NCBI GenBank assembly: GCA_031308135.1
Contig: JAHLJT010009436.1
Coordinates: 158,391,302 to 158,455,301 of the forward strand
Origin: Acheta domesticus
Taxonomy: Eukaryota > Arthropoda > Insecta > Orthoptera > Gryllidae
Reading direction: 5' to 3'
Length of the DNA: 64,000 bases
The notes under the pieces are model-generated. The model was not told where the DNA came from, did not search any database, and worked only from the letters and a program-made list of their open reading frames with translations. Every line of letters begins with the position of its first letter. The first letter of the stretch is position 1. The position numbers and the translations under genes were made by a program. Shown piece by piece: positions 22,830-34,743 of this stretch.

Positions 22830-24860
22830 TGGAGGAATATATCAGGCGTCAGCGGAGTCGAAGGCTCTTCTTTTAGAGTCTCGTCTAATGCAGAGGTGTT
22901 TTCGCCATGTGACTGTGATTTGACTCATTGCATCTGATTCATCACTCCATTCATAATATCATTTATCTCTCATCAGTAATCATCGCTCATGATCACTCCT
23001 AGCGTAATTTGTCATGTGCAGAGCAATTTATTAAGCAGGAAGCTACGAAATCTTAAAGGGAGCATATACTCTTTACAGATCTCAATGCCTTCATTCTGTA
23101 ATGAAAAGTTGCAGGAAGTACGGGGAAAGAAAGAGAGACAGCGATATTCAGAAAGGTTAGCGAGCCTTCCCTTACAGCAGACCTGCACAACGCCTGCTCC
23201 CGCGGGCATTCTGCACTTGGGAGCCGAACGCCTGCCCGTGGCAGCGCCGAAAGTGCAAGTAGTGGGGAGGAGGAAACTTTGCGGGGAGGGGACAAGTCTG
23301 ACGTAGCACGACGCGGCGCGTAGATTGAATGCCTGGGCGCCTAATACAATGATCCATGCTGCTAAATTATATGCCCACTTAATGTATTATGTGTAGTATT
23401 TCAATTTACAAGGGCCATAATTCACTGTTTACGTTTTGTTTACTGCTGTATATCCACCTTTGTTTCCAACACTGTACCTATTTTCCTTTTCTAATTTTTT
23501 AAAGAAAATAATATGCTCATTGTGACTCTTAAACACTATTTTAAAGCAATAGCTTTAAAATAAATGCTCATGTATAAGAAAAATATTATTTAATTCTAAC
23601 TAAAAAAATTGCAATTTGATAATTGATTGTTCACCAGGAATGTTATCATCTCCAAATCATAGCAAAATAAAGAAAATCATGGGAGCAATCTCTCATATCA
23701 AGATTGATATAAAAATAGAATATGTGGCAATTCCAAGAAGGGTAATGTTTGACAGCACATTTATAACCATTTTCCCCCATTATGAAACTGAATACAAGAG
23801 ATCAACGAGCAAACCCCTGTGACGATATGTTACTGACAAAAATAAGATTATCATGGGTATTGATAAATAGAATGCAAAGGGCTTTATATTTTTATAAGAT
23901 GTCGTAAACGACTCTACACTCTTGTCAGAAAGTTGAGCAAAAAATATTCATGATTTATTTCAAGAACAATATATTTTTGCTTTAATAGATCCGTCTTATT
24001 CAATTAAATATAGTTAATGAAAAAATAGTGTATTGCTGTCATCCTCGAACAAAAACAATTCAGTATCATTTTGAGTTGTGCTAAACACAAAATTATTAGT
24101 TAGCATCGTAGCAAAGCGAATTACATTATCATGCCCTACAAGCAATGATAATACTTGGTGTCCAAATCTAATATGTATAATTCGTTGTAGTCTTATATTT
24201 CGCTTTGTCATATACGGACAACAAACATTTGCAATATAATACAAAAGGCAATATTACTTGAACTGTATATGACCGTCACGTTCTTAGCCGATTGCTCTTT
24301 AAATTTACGCGCTATCTTTCGAATTGCGCATTCTGATTGGTGGTCCCCACTCCTAGAGTGGGTCTCATCCCCACCCTTCATCGATTTTCGCATTTGCACC
24401 CGAGTTGCCCGCGCGCAGCTCCTGACGTCAGTGAAAGTGCAAAATGCTGTGCAGGTCTGCCTTACAGAATAATGAGAATATTATATTCGAGGATCCTCTG
24501 ATCAGACTTTCAAAATGGACGAATTGGTGATGAATCGAAAAGTACGAGTGAGAACGATTGAGTTTGTCAGTCGCTTATTGGCAATGGTACACGAAAAAGG
24601 AGTAAATATACTCATATAATCACGATGCTCATATCACTTGAGCAATAAAATAGTGATCAAGTTCGAGAGATGCAAAATCTTGAACAGCAGTTCTTCTTTT
24701 CATACCTCTTATTGTTAACGTTAAATCTGGTGGTTGCTGTAAAATAAAGTTTTGGACTGGAGGCTTTGGGAGTTTCAAACGGATATTTTGATTTTTGACT
24801 GCTTTTTATATGAAGCAATCATTTACGTTTTTATGCCTTTACCCGAGTTCGACAAATATT
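22830..24860. other. AT-rich stretch without a recognised gene
   Basis: No gene is recognised. A perfect TGACGTCA lies at 24423-24430. Small frames at about 23616-23822 (plus) and 24014-24244 (minus) lack domains. Confidence 0.45.
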
Positions 24861-24864
24861 GCGC

Positions 24865-24930
24865 TTTTATGGCGTAGTGGTATGGGTGTCGGCAAAATAA
24901 CACAAGATCTGATTTCGGGTCTCAGAGCGG
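24865..24930 (+). repeat. tRNA-like (SINE head) fragment
   Basis: TGGCGTAGTGGTATGGG matches an RNA polymerase III A box, and a weak B-box-like ATTTCGGGTCTC follows about 40 bases later. The cloverleaf is not complete, so this is more likely a SINE head than a tRNA gene. Confidence 0.35.
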
Positions 24931-25029
24931 ACAAAAATTTGCCGTTTGAAAACACTTTTGCAGCTTCATGTAGTAATACAATATAAGCAAATCAGAAATA
25001 ATGCGAGAAAGTATGTGCTCTTGTACCCC

Positions 25030-25470
25030 CCTAGTTTCTTTTGCAAAGATGTGCGTCGCTCATCGGTCTGTCAGAGCGAGCGCTCGCGCATTTTAGTGGC
25101 AGGGAGCGCAAGGGGCCTCAGGGCGCGGGGAGGGAGGTGGAGGTACGCATGTCGAACGGGGATAGAGGGAGAGGGAGGGGAAGGGGAGGGCGGCGGTGGC
25201 GGCGCCGCGCGCGCGTTCCCGTGTCGCGATAAACTGCGCGCCAGACAGATGAGCAGCGCGTCGCGCCGTATTTCGCTCGCAGCCAGCTGTCTTGTTTATT
25301 GTCACGGACTGCCCGAAGCGGCGCGCTCCGCTCCGCTCCGCATTTTTCAGCGCGTGGCGTTGCTCGGGCGAGTGGGCGGGGCGGGGCGGGAGTGGAGTGG
25401 CGGTGAGCGGGCAGCGGCGTGAAAGATACGCCGCCGGCTGACACTGAAGGGGAGCACGGCGCCCACGTTT
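25030..25470. other. CpG island
   Basis: A GC-rich block with GGGGAGGG and CGCGCG runs, between AT-rich flanks. No gene is recognised; the open frames are compositional. Confidence 0.7.
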
Positions 25471-26149
25471 GGAGAGGGGAACATTTTTATTCAATTTCAC
25501 TTAGCAAAAACACCCGATAGATATAAAACTAAAAATGAATATTCAGACACGGTTTCTCAGGCGCAAATGTAAGTGAACATTGATTTTCCGTTTTGTTATA
25601 TTCAAGAGATCATACACCATCAATTGTGAATTTGCAACTAGTACTACCTGCCTTATTACAAACATATGAGAGATGATGAATTTTCGAATAGAAAAAAACG
25701 AATATTGTCCCCGCTTCTGAAGAACGTTTCTTAATCTTGCTTTGTATCCTCCATTCAAGAGGGTTACTAGTAGATAACGCAACCTCTTACCGCGCAAAAC
25801 GTCCTGACTCGTGTTGTTGACACAAGACAAAGTTTCCGCGTAGTATCTGCACAAGGAAAATCGGAAAGACATAACGCAGAGACGTTCCATGATGCCAACA
25901 GAAGTACAGATCTGCACATTCATAATTGCACAATATTTAATCATAATCTCAAGAAATGCTCATTATCAAATCGGAAAGAAATTCAAATATTAGAAACAAT
26001 AGGAATTTATAGAAAATGACGCCATCAACGCAGAAGAAAGAAATTCCCTTCAAATCCCATTCTGATTTTTGTAACAGAATGAATGGCAAGCAAAGACGAC
26101 TGGGTGAGAGCAGCGCACTGCACGCGCAGCGTTGCACTCGCGAAACGAC

Positions 26150-26910
26150 CCACAAAAACCTCTTCATTAGCCGAAGAAGCGCGGGGCGCGTCCCTTTGTC
26201 CCGGAAGAATCGCGTGCCGCCCTTTGCGAGGCCGCGGGCGGCGGAAGGCGGCGCTTGTTTTGCGCGCCGCAGCTCTTGCGGTCGCATTGTCGCGGCCGTT
26301 TTGTGCATGACATCGCTCTCGCGGCGCGCTCCGCCCCGCCCCCCCCCGCATAAACCCCGCGCCCCCCTTACCGCATCGTCTCCCGCCCCCGCGCCGCCCC
26401 TCCTGCCACCCGTCACGCCCCGACCCGCCCCACATAACCCCGCGCCCCCTCTCCACCTCGACCCTCGCCCCGCCCCCGCCCCTCCCGCTACCCGTCTCGC
26501 CGTCCCCGCCCCGACCCGCCTCGCCTCGCCCCGTCCCGCTCTCACGCCCCGTCCTTCCGTCCTTCCCCCGCCCCGTCTCCTGCTCCAGTCCCGCCTCAAC
26601 AGAGTCCCCCGCGCCGCCTGCACCTCCGCCCCCACAATCTCATCCGCCTTGCTCCGCCCCGCCCCCCGCTCGAGCCCCATGCCTCGCTTCGCCGCAACCC
26701 CCGCCCACGCCCCCACTGCGCCATAACCCCATGCGTTGTGGACCCGCTTCGCCGCCCCCCGCTCGGCTGCCGCGCCGCACCACGCCGCGCAGCGCCGCGC
26801 CTCGTGACGCCGCGTTCCACCGCAAGCGCGAGGGGGGGGGAGGGAGCGCGCGACACCCGGCGCTGCAGATGAGCAAACCGCACGCTGTGCGGCGCTCGTG
26901 GGGCGGGGCA
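26150..26910. other. CpG island with CCCCGCCCC-rich array
   Basis: From about 26320 to 26720 the plus strand is almost purely C with G/A/T interruptions (CCGCCCC, CCCGTC, CTCGCC units). This gives the longest open frame of the window on the minus strand (25949-26917), which is Gly/Arg/Ala-rich and not protein-like. Confidence 0.75.
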
Positions 26911-27014
26911 CACCCAAAAATGGGGTTCAGTGCATCTACCCAAGTCCTTGTAGTCTCTCTGACCGGGAGGTTCTATGTCCCGACGGCGCGGCGGCAGGGT
27001 TTCCGCTTGTCAGT

Positions 27015-27037
27015 CGCTGTCTGGAGGAGAATTCTAG
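27015..27037. repeat. Conserved 23-bp dispersed motif, copy 1
   Basis: CGCTGTCTGGAGGAGAATTCT plus AG recurs at 39082-39104 with one difference, and its core GGAGGAGAATTCTA recurs at 1363-1376. Flanks differ, so this is a short conserved part of an otherwise diverged dispersed repeat. Confidence 0.55.
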
Positions 27038-27289
27038 CCACGGACCGCGCGCGATCTTTCCTTCCTCTTCCTTGTCCTATTCTCACCCCTTACTTGCATG
27101 CACTACACGACCACACATGCCGGGAGATCCAGTCGGGAGTTTAGATCGTGTCCCCACTGGGACAGTGCCCCACTTCTGGGAGATACCTGGCTGGAGGAAG
27201 CCTCGCTAGGCAGACGGTAGGGCCGTATCTCATCATTCAGTGGGGCAAGATCAGCGCCGCATCCCAAGCAGAAATTCACTACATTTACT

Positions 27290-27510
27290 GAAACTTTGCA
27301 GTTGAGGCGCCCGGAACCACTATTCACTCGAGCGCAGCAAAAGGTGCAGTGGCACGGACGGGAGCGGCGGCGCTGGCGTAGGCGCGGGCGGGGACGGAAA
27401 AGGCTAGGCAAGGTAGCGGGGCATCGGCGATGGCGAGGGAGGAAGATGGGCGAGGACGGAGTCGTTGGCGCCGCCGGGGACGGGGTGGCGGTTGTGGCAG
27501 GCACGGGTAG
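27290..27510. other. CpG-rich block
   Basis: GC-rich with GGCGNNGGC motifs. A frame running out of it to 27616 shows no recognised domain. Confidence 0.5.
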
Positions 27511-27829
27511 CGGCGGCACAGTTAGTAGCCAGCAAGGCACGCTTGAAGCTACACTCGGCGCATTAGTCGCATTAACGAAGAATTTTGCGTTACATGCAGG
27601 TTTAGACAGGTTTTGACATCTTATGCTAGTTGAGCAAACATCGTTCCTTGAATCATCGGACTGCGTGTCGAAAACACTCTTCTCACAGTAGTGAGTAAAT
27701 AAAAGAGTAGACTTATTTGCTATTAGCTGGTAATTTTGAAATCACCATCAGATCCCCGTACATAGGAAGCTTTTGCTGCTATAACTTTATCCCGAATGGC
27801 CACTTTCCGCTTCTTCGTGCTCGCCCTTC

Positions 27830-28240
27830 CCATGTGTCACATGTCTGCCCCTCCGCAGGTCCCCTTTCCCCGCACGCTCGTCACCCGCAGAGGCCTCCTG
27901 CTCCGCCGCCGTTCTCTCGTCAGTCGTGGGACGTGACGGCCTCTCAGCACCGCCCCCGGGCCCTCGCCCGCCCCCGCCGCCGCCCCTGTAATCCTCAAAC
28001 AATGCGGAGCTGCTCGTTGCGCGCCGGCCGCCCGCACCATAAACACATCACGGGCGCACAGCCAAGCGGTTCGCGCGCGTTCCGTCCCCGTCCCCACCCA
28101 CTCTCCTCCCCCGCCCCTGCCTCGTCCGCTAACCCTTCCACGCGCCGGACGCCGCCTCCGCCTCCACCTCCGCCCTCCCTCCTAGAGTGCTCTCAGACCC
28201 ACTTCCACCCCTACCCCGCCCCCTCCAGCACCCCCCTCCA
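27830..28240. other. CpG island
   Basis: A C-rich block with embedded AT-rich words (TAATCCTCAAACAAT, CCATAAACACATC) between GC runs. No gene is recognised. Confidence 0.6.
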
Positions 28241-28869
28241 CCACTGAGCTAGCTCCCCACCAGCATCAACCGTTGTCTTTACAATGACTGAGCGAGAGAT
28301 CCTAGCGTTCGACTACCTACGGTGGTAGGTATTTGACAGTAGCTACGACAATAGCTAGGACCAATTCAGCTACTGCCTGGATGACAATTCTAGCGGCCGG
28401 CTGCTCTCGTCAGCACATTTATTTGGTTTCTCCGATCAGTACCAGGCATACGCCTGAGTAGTAACCAAACAAAGGTGCCATAGATCGCACTCGTCCTTTC
28501 GTTCCTCAACCAGGTCCTATCGTCTCCCTTAGGGATACGCACATTTCGGGAGAGTAGTCGGTCGCTTAGAGTTTATCTCGGTTGCGGTGGTCCGTCGCTG
28601 GGCGTCGCTGGACGTGGAAATGTCGACATGTAGCTAGGTGTCGGACCTACCACCCAGCGGGGAGGAACACCGCCACCGCCAGGAGTAAAGCATTCACTTC
28701 ACTGACGGCCGTAGCAGTTCACGTGCTCTATCAATAAACCTCCACTTCCATACTATCCTCCCTTTTCGCACTCGTCCCAACGCTCCAACACACAATAATC
28801 CAGCTCACCCTTTCTTCGCCATCCCTGTCATTAACCCCGCGCGTACACACACACACACGCGCAGCCCCT

Positions 28870-29960
28870 AATGCCTCTCCATCCCCGCCCCCAACCCGTT
28901 CCCACCCGCGCTCTAACCTGCCCGTCTCCCGCACTGAACAGCGGCGGCCGGGAAAACAGGGATGTAAGCGATGTAACGGGGGCGGAAGAATTACACGACA
29001 TGCATAAACAATTAGCGCGCGAATAAAACTGGCGGCCGCCCAGGCCACCGCGTGGAAACCGCGTTTGTAGTGAGTGCCCCATAGGGGGCGGGGGCGGCGC
29101 GCGGACGCTCTGTTCTTCGGCGCCCTTCGCCCCCGCGCCCCTCGCCCCTCGCCCCTCGCCCCTCGCCCCTCGCCCCTCGCCCCTCGCCCCTCGCCCCTCG
29201 CCCCTCGCCCCACGCTCCCCGCCTTGCGCCCCACGCACCGCGCCCCACGCCCCACGCCCCGCGCCCCGCGCCCCGCGCCCCGCGCCCCGCGCCCCCGCGC
29301 CCCGCGCCCCGCGCCCCGCGCCCCCGCGCCCCCGCGCCCCGCGCCCCGCGCCTTACGCCCCGCGCCCCGCGCCTTACGCCCCGCGCCTTACGCCCCGCGC
29401 CTTACGCCCCACGCCCCGCGCCCCGCGCCTCACGCCCCGCGCCCCACGCCCCGCGCCCCACGCCTCTTGCCCCACGCGCCTCGCCCCACGCCCCTCGCCC
29501 CACGCCCCTCGCCCCACGCCCCTCGCCCCACACCCCTCGCACTCGCACGCCGATTTGCGCTCTCGCCCCACCGCGCTCGCCTGCACCGCCCCGCCCTCTC
29601 ACGTGGCCCCGACCGCCTCGGGCCCGCACGCCTCGCCCAATGCTACTCCACCGCGCCGCAGGCCGAGCTCCACTTCCGCAACACCATGCTCTGTCTGCCC
29701 GCCTCCCTCCATGCCATAGGAAAAACTCTGTCCTCCAACGTCTCGTTCTGCCTCTCCCGTTCCCTCTGACCTGGCCTCGCCTGTGCCCCGCCCAGTACCT
29801 CCCAGTACCACCCCATCCCGACACAGGTATATGAAGTCCGCCCCCCCCAACACCTCGCTCTGACCTGCCCCGCGCCATCTCACCTGGCCCCGCCCGTTGC
29901 CCCGCCCGTTGCCCCCCCAGTTCGCTCCATCCCGCCCAGACCCTGGTGTGACGGTTAGCG
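28870..29960. other. CpG island containing a 7-bp-period minisatellite
   Basis: A large GC-rich region. Its core is the minisatellite at 29125-29540. The left part contains AT-rich words such as CAATTAGCGCGCGAATAAA at about 29008. Open frames in all six directions follow from the period-7 repeat, since 7 is not a multiple of 3 and every frame gets every unit. Confidence 0.8.
29125..29540. repeat. GC-rich 7-bp minisatellite
   Basis: About 400 bp of heptamers changes type along the array: GCCCCTC first, then GCCCCGC, then mixed GCCCCAC/GCCTTAC, then GCCCCTC-like units again. Local runs of one variant suggest repeated local duplications. Confidence 0.9.
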
Positions 29961-30330
29961 TGCCGGACTGTCATACCCAAAGTTCAAACCCGTTCGAAGG
30001 TTCAAACAGGTTCGAAGGTAACAAGTTCAAACCCGATCGAAGCCGTGGATTTTTAAGGGCGAAAAATATCCTTCGTACGCCTTCCGCGGAGGGGAAGTAA
30101 AGCCGGCTGTCCCATGTTAGTAGATTTACTTGCATGTAAAAGATCCTTAAGCCTAAATGACGCCTCTGAGCTAAATTCAAATCGCCTGTTTCGTCGCCCG
30201 AGATAATACCTTCTTTCTCCGCTAGGTGAAAGGAGCGTAGCGAAATTTGCGTGGTCAGACGGAAGAGCGGTCCTGATGGCCCGAGTCTCGCCACGTAAAA
30301 TAAGGCACTAACTAACCAACTAACTAACCC
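29943..30330 (+). mobile_element. tRNA-derived SINE, family 1, copy B
   Basis: The head has GTGACGGTTAGCGTGCCGG (A box region) and AGTTCAAACCC (B box). The body matches copy A at 19188-19522 over ATCCTTCGTACGCCTTCC, AAGTAAAGCC, GCATGTAAAAGATCCTTAA, GAAAGGAGCGTAGCGAAA and GTCAGACGGAAGAGCGG. The 3' end is CGTAAAATAAGGCACTAACT followed by an ACTAACCA-type tail. It has a short internal duplication around 29985-30020 (GTTCGAAGGTTCAAAC.GGTTCGAAGG) that copy A lacks. Confidence 0.88.
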
Positions 30331-30544
30331 TCGCTCGACGCCACCCTGTCACAGGCGAATCTTTTCCCCTATTCCGCCTCGATTCGCTCCACCTCCTCAT
30401 CGGCCCGCCCAACGCTCTTCCACCTGTCCCGCGCCTCATGCGCAGTCCCCTGCAGTATTCCGCCTCTTCATGTCGCTGCCACTGCGTTTGGCCGCCCCGC
30501 CTCTGTCTCTGCGGCGCGTAACTCCCTGGCTGCTTTCGTTCTCC

Positions 30545-31110
30545 CGCATTCAGGTTGCGTGAGGGACAACTAGCGCTGAACGCAAGGCAAATACTGCCAA
30601 TGCACTTACTACTCTATTTGCAGCTTTATGCTGTCTTTACTCTTACTGTATGACTACGTTCCCATAGGGGCACGTTTCTAAACGATGCCATTTTTATAGC
30701 GGAGTTTGATTGTTGTCCGAAATAATACATTTTTGGTTACTTTTGTAATTAGATGTTCTTCTTAAATACGGTAGAAATAAGTTTATTTGTAATGTGTCAG
30801 TATTATTTTTCATCCATGATACGTTTCAAATTTTCAAGAAATAAATTATATTATGCCCAAATAAAAATTGAATTAATGTTCTATGATTTTTTAATACCGG
30901 AATAGATTCTGGAAAGCTTTGTTTTTAAATTTCAAAAAAATGGCGTTACACAGTTCTTTGTAGGCATAAAAAAGTAAAAACACTTCTAAGACATAAAATT
31001 TCTGTAAAAACTTCAAAATGTCATGTACATTTTTCTCTAAAAGTGTTTGTTGAGCATTTGAACTGAAAATCCCCAAAAACCGTACTTGAAAACAGCCCCC
31101 CCCCCAAAAA
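30545..31110. other. AT-rich stretch without a recognised gene
   Basis: Nothing recognisable beyond homopolymer runs near 31100. Confidence 0.45.
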
Positions 31111-31119
31111 AAATCGAAC

Positions 31120-31530
31120 GCTCTGCTGTGAAAGCCCGAAGTGTTTGCGCGCCACGGGGGGTAGGGTCTCCTACGCAGAATAAGCTGACGTCGAGTGCCG
31201 TGCGACGTGTGGGCGATCGAGAGCGTCGTCTCGCGTTCCGCGGCGCGCCGCCCCGACGCCGACGCCTCGCCGCCCCCATCGCCCGCGCCACCCCCGCCGC
31301 CCCCGCCGACCGCGCCGACCCCGCAGCCGCTGCAACCTCCCCGCGCCGCTCCCGCTGCCGTTTCCACAGACCACTCCTCCGCCTCCACCATTTTCATGGC
31401 TGTTTCCAAGATCTCCGGGCCCCAGTCCCTTCCGTCGCTTCGTATCTCTTCCGTCTTTGTCAACGTTACTGCCGACGCCGCCTCCTCCGATGGCGCCGCA
31501 AACGCTCTACCTCTGCCACCACCACTATCA
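31120..31530. other. CpG island
   Basis: A GC-rich block with CCGCCCCCGCCGACC-type runs passing into CACCAC/CACTAC trinucleotide-like repeats. A plus-strand frame of 287 codons (31195-32058) runs through it and beyond. It is Pro/Ser/Thr/His-rich with no domain, and I do not call it a gene. Confidence 0.55.
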
Positions 31531-32039
31531 TCACTACCACCACCACCACCACTGTTTGAACGCCCCCTACCATCTTTATCACCATCCCATCCGTCGTTAT
31601 CAGTGGCACTACCAGTGTCATTTCGCCACGTCCAATATCAGCTTCGGTTGAAGCACTATCACCACCGTGTCTCGCCTTGCTGTATTCCGCCATTCTCGCT
31701 GTCGCCTCAAGCCGCCATTACCTCGACCTTTCCTTCCACTCTCACCACCGCTTTCAACCGTCTTCTGCGCTGGATGCTGTTCCGTTTCCCCAGCCTCCTC
31801 GCTCGTGACCACTTCACCCCCGCCCTCGCCATCCACACCTACGCTCCCATCCACATCATTTACACCTCACCTCCCATGCCTCCATACTTGTCCATTCCTA
31901 GGTCCCGACGTCCTACCCCTCCACACCCTACGCCTCCCCCTCACACACCATCTTCTACCGCCCTCACCCTAAAACCCCCATCTGCTGTGCCGCCCCCTCA
32001 CACTCGTCCCTCTTCTACCGCCCCTCCTACCTGCGCCTC

Positions 32040-32280
32040 CACCCCCGCTACCACGTAGCGCCGCGTCACATCTCAGGGCGCCGCGTCCTCGTCTTATTTG
32101 CTGTGCACACAATGCGCCGCGCCTCCCCGGCCGCCGCGCGACGAGGGGCGGAGGGGGGAGGAAGGACGCCCGGCCACGAGGCGACACGAAGGCTACGAGC
32201 GCGCTCCGCGGCAAATGGAGCCGAGGGATCGCGCGAAGCACTGCGACGCTGAACGAGTTACGCGGTTGGAGGGTCGTGGT
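32040..32280. other. CpG-rich block
   Basis: A GC-rich block with GCGACGAGG and GGAGGGGGGAGG motifs. No gene is recognised. It is followed by about 300 bp of AT-rich sequence. Confidence 0.5.
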
Positions 32281-32739
32281 TGAAGAAATGACGGTAGATA
32301 CGCGTTTATTCTTTTAATTTCCATAGAATATTAAATTGTACCTTTTATTGTATAAAACGGGTTAATAGCGCTCATGCTAACTCATTTACGGGCCTAGAAA
32401 GTTGAGTAGAAAGATCCAACTTGTTTCTAAACTAAAACTTCTTAACGAAAATGAAGTTGTAAAAATCCTTAAAATTCATTCGCTACCTTCATTACAGCAG
32501 ATCATTCAAAGTGTGTTTTCAACAATGTTAACAACTAATAAGATAATTAAATTGTAAATTAATAAATTAAAATGTTGCATAAAAATTGCACTTGTCTCCC
32601 GCGGGTTTGACTTCGACGACGGCGGGTACGAAAACTTTCCTGACCTCTGATAGAGATCGTGGATAAAAATCAAGGAGCAGAAGTGACTGCGATGAAAACC
32701 AGGAACAACAGCAAGAATGGGAGGAAGCACAGGTGGTGG

Positions 32740-33240
32740 CCGGGCGACAGGGCGCAGGCGCCGCGGGGGCGCAGGGACGGCTGAAGATGCAGAGCGCCGT
32801 CAGTGCAGAGGCTGCGGCCGCGGCGAGGCGAAGGCGACAGCGTGAGCCGTGGGGGCGGGGCGGGGGGATGGCCGGGACGGGCAGGGGTTGAGCGTGGCGG
32901 CACTGGGCTGACGCGGCGGGGGGGGCGTGGCCGGGAAGGGAAGGGGTGGGCGGGGCGGGGGGACGCGGCACGGTGGGAGGGAGGCGGAGTCGAAGGCAGT
33001 GCGTGGCGGTCGCTTCTCCGGCTCCGGGACGCTGTGCTTGCGAGATGAACGGAAGCGTCGAGCAGCGAGCGCTACCTGGAGATACGGGCGGAGGGCGGAC
33101 GCGGAACGGGCGTTGGAGGCCGAGGGGGCAACGAGGGCGGAGGAGCAGAGATCAAGCGGAGGGGACGCGCAGCCGTGAAAGGGCGCGCCCGCGGCACTGG
33201 TTGAGGATGGCAGCCGGGCTGACACTGCCCGTCGCCTGAA
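32740..33240. other. CpG island
   Basis: A G-rich block with GGGGCGGGGCGGGGGG and GGGCGGGGCGGGGGG runs. Frames on both strands are compositional. A purine-rich quadruplex-forming segment is likely around 32845-32970. Confidence 0.65.
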
Positions 33241-33666
33241 CGCATCTCCCACACAGCGCTCGCCGGATCCGTCTGCCTGGCTCGCCACTCCGCTTTCCAT
33301 CGTTCTAACTCGTCTCTCCTTCTGACACGACAGCCACAAGGTGCATCCATCAGGCCTGCTGACTCGCCTTCCCCCACTCTCCCATCCATGTCGCTTAGCA
33401 CGAACCTCCATTCATTGATTATATATAGGGCTTTCCCGGGAATGTCAACACTATGATCATTATTCCCTAAATGTAATGCGGCAGGTGAGCGAAATGAGGC
33501 TGTCCCTCGCGTGATGTAATATGGGATCCGGCGCCGACCTACATTTCTGCTTGCGGGTTTCCATCCCCCAAATACCTCCGCCAGTGGGAGCATCACCCCA
33601 GAACGATGCAAGCTCTAAGCTCTCGACTCGGTTTCTGGAGAGAGTGATAGGGTAAAAGCGACTGCA

Positions 33667-33668
<2 letters not shown>

Positions 33669-33700
<32 letters not shown>

Positions 33701-33701
33701 C

Positions 33702-33727
<26 letters not shown>
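33669..33727. repeat. Compound (AT)n(GT)n microsatellite
   Basis: About 14 AT units run directly into about 13 GT units. Confidence 0.93.
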
Positions 33728-33732
<5 letters not shown>

Positions 33733-33924
33733 CAAGGGGACAAGAATGATGAAAACATCGCGCACATATCGTGGCACGTTTTTCGTTTTATTACTCCCAC
33801 ATTCCCGTGGTATTGATCGGAGAACCTACGTAACACTGCCGATCAGACCATCCTCCGCAAGACTTCTCCTTCATACAGCGACTGAATTCGTCATAACTCC
33901 CTAGCTAATGTCTAAAATTCGCCA

Positions 33925-34015
33925 TCGGCCAGACTTGAACCCTATGACCTTCGGGTTAGCGACGCTACAACGGCAGGAATTGTTGCCCTCAGCCATCTCA
34001 GTCGATCAAGTGGTG
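33925..34015 (-). repeat. tRNA-like (SINE head) fragment, second family
   Basis: Read on the minus strand: GATGGCTGAGGGCAAC (A-box-like) then GGGTTCAAGTCTGGCCGATG (B box). The spacing is close to that of a tRNA head. There is no clear cloverleaf and no matching body elsewhere in the window. Confidence 0.4.
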
Positions 34016-34154
34016 TACTATGTAGGTCCATTCCTTGTCGACTTTATAAAAGTATTTATCCTATGTTCCTAATATTGACATCCTCCTAATGTAATTTATT
34101 TGTGGTAAAGTTTCACATGAAAGTGCGATATCAATTTAATCTGCTTTGCTGAAA

Positions 34155-34368
34155 AAGAATGCCGCGTTGAATGAACTCGCAAACGAACTTCGCATTAGTC
34201 TCCTCGCGACTACCTCTGCACCGGCGAACGCGTTGTGCATCGCTGAGGAGCTCTTCAATGATGCAGCTTTCCCGCAGGCGGACTGCCTGCGTTCACTGTA
34301 CGCCCGGTTAACCGTCCATCCACCTGTCAATCTCGCTGCACACGAGACTTATTTGGTACAAAGCAGGT
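34155..34368 (+). CDS. Candidate orphan internal exon
   Basis: A GC-richer block in AT-rich flanks holds one frame of about 71 codons with balanced composition and predicted helical character. It reads NAALNELANELRISLLATT near the start and ADCLRSLYARLTVHPPVNLA later, ending ETYLVQSR. It stops exactly at CAG|GTTAGT, a good splice donor at 34368/34369. A pyrimidine-containing tract and AG precede it at 34153-34154, though the acceptor is only fair. The frame continues only nine codons past the donor. The minus strand is also open here but less protein-like. I recognise no family and found no neighbouring exon. Confidence 0.33.
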
Positions 34369-34743
34369 TAGTATTGATGAAATATGGGATTTTATAAATT
34401 ACAATACGCAGAAATTGCCGATCATGTAAGATTATGTGCAAAATTCGTACAAAATTAATAATTTCAAACATTTCAACAGTGCGTAAATTCAAAAACATTA
34501 AACTCTAAATGTTAATAGGACGTGATTCTAATGGAATTTGTTCTGAGATTTGACGTTTGTTCCAAATGTAATTTGAAAAGTATTCTTAGAAGTTGAGTTT
34601 GAGAAGAAAATTAAATGCGCGAATTAAGGCATTAGAATAAAAAATTGCCAATTATCCAGCACGTGTCATAACTGGTCACAGGTAACAACATACACTCTTC
34701 GTAGAAAACGATCGCCTACGATCTGAACCAGGGGTCTGGGGTT

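Noticed and set aside
25949..26917. Longest open frame (322 codons, minus)
   Set aside because: Gly/Arg/Ala-rich translation of a CCCCGCC-type array. The opposite strand is equally open and no domain is present.
29074..29980. Frames of up to 231 codons on both strands
   Set aside because: Period-7 repeat opens every frame; the products are Pro/Arg/Ala or Gly/Arg repeats.
31195..32058. 287-codon plus-strand frame
   Set aside because: Pro/Ser/Thr/His low complexity over a CpG island and CAC-type repeats, with no domain or splice context.
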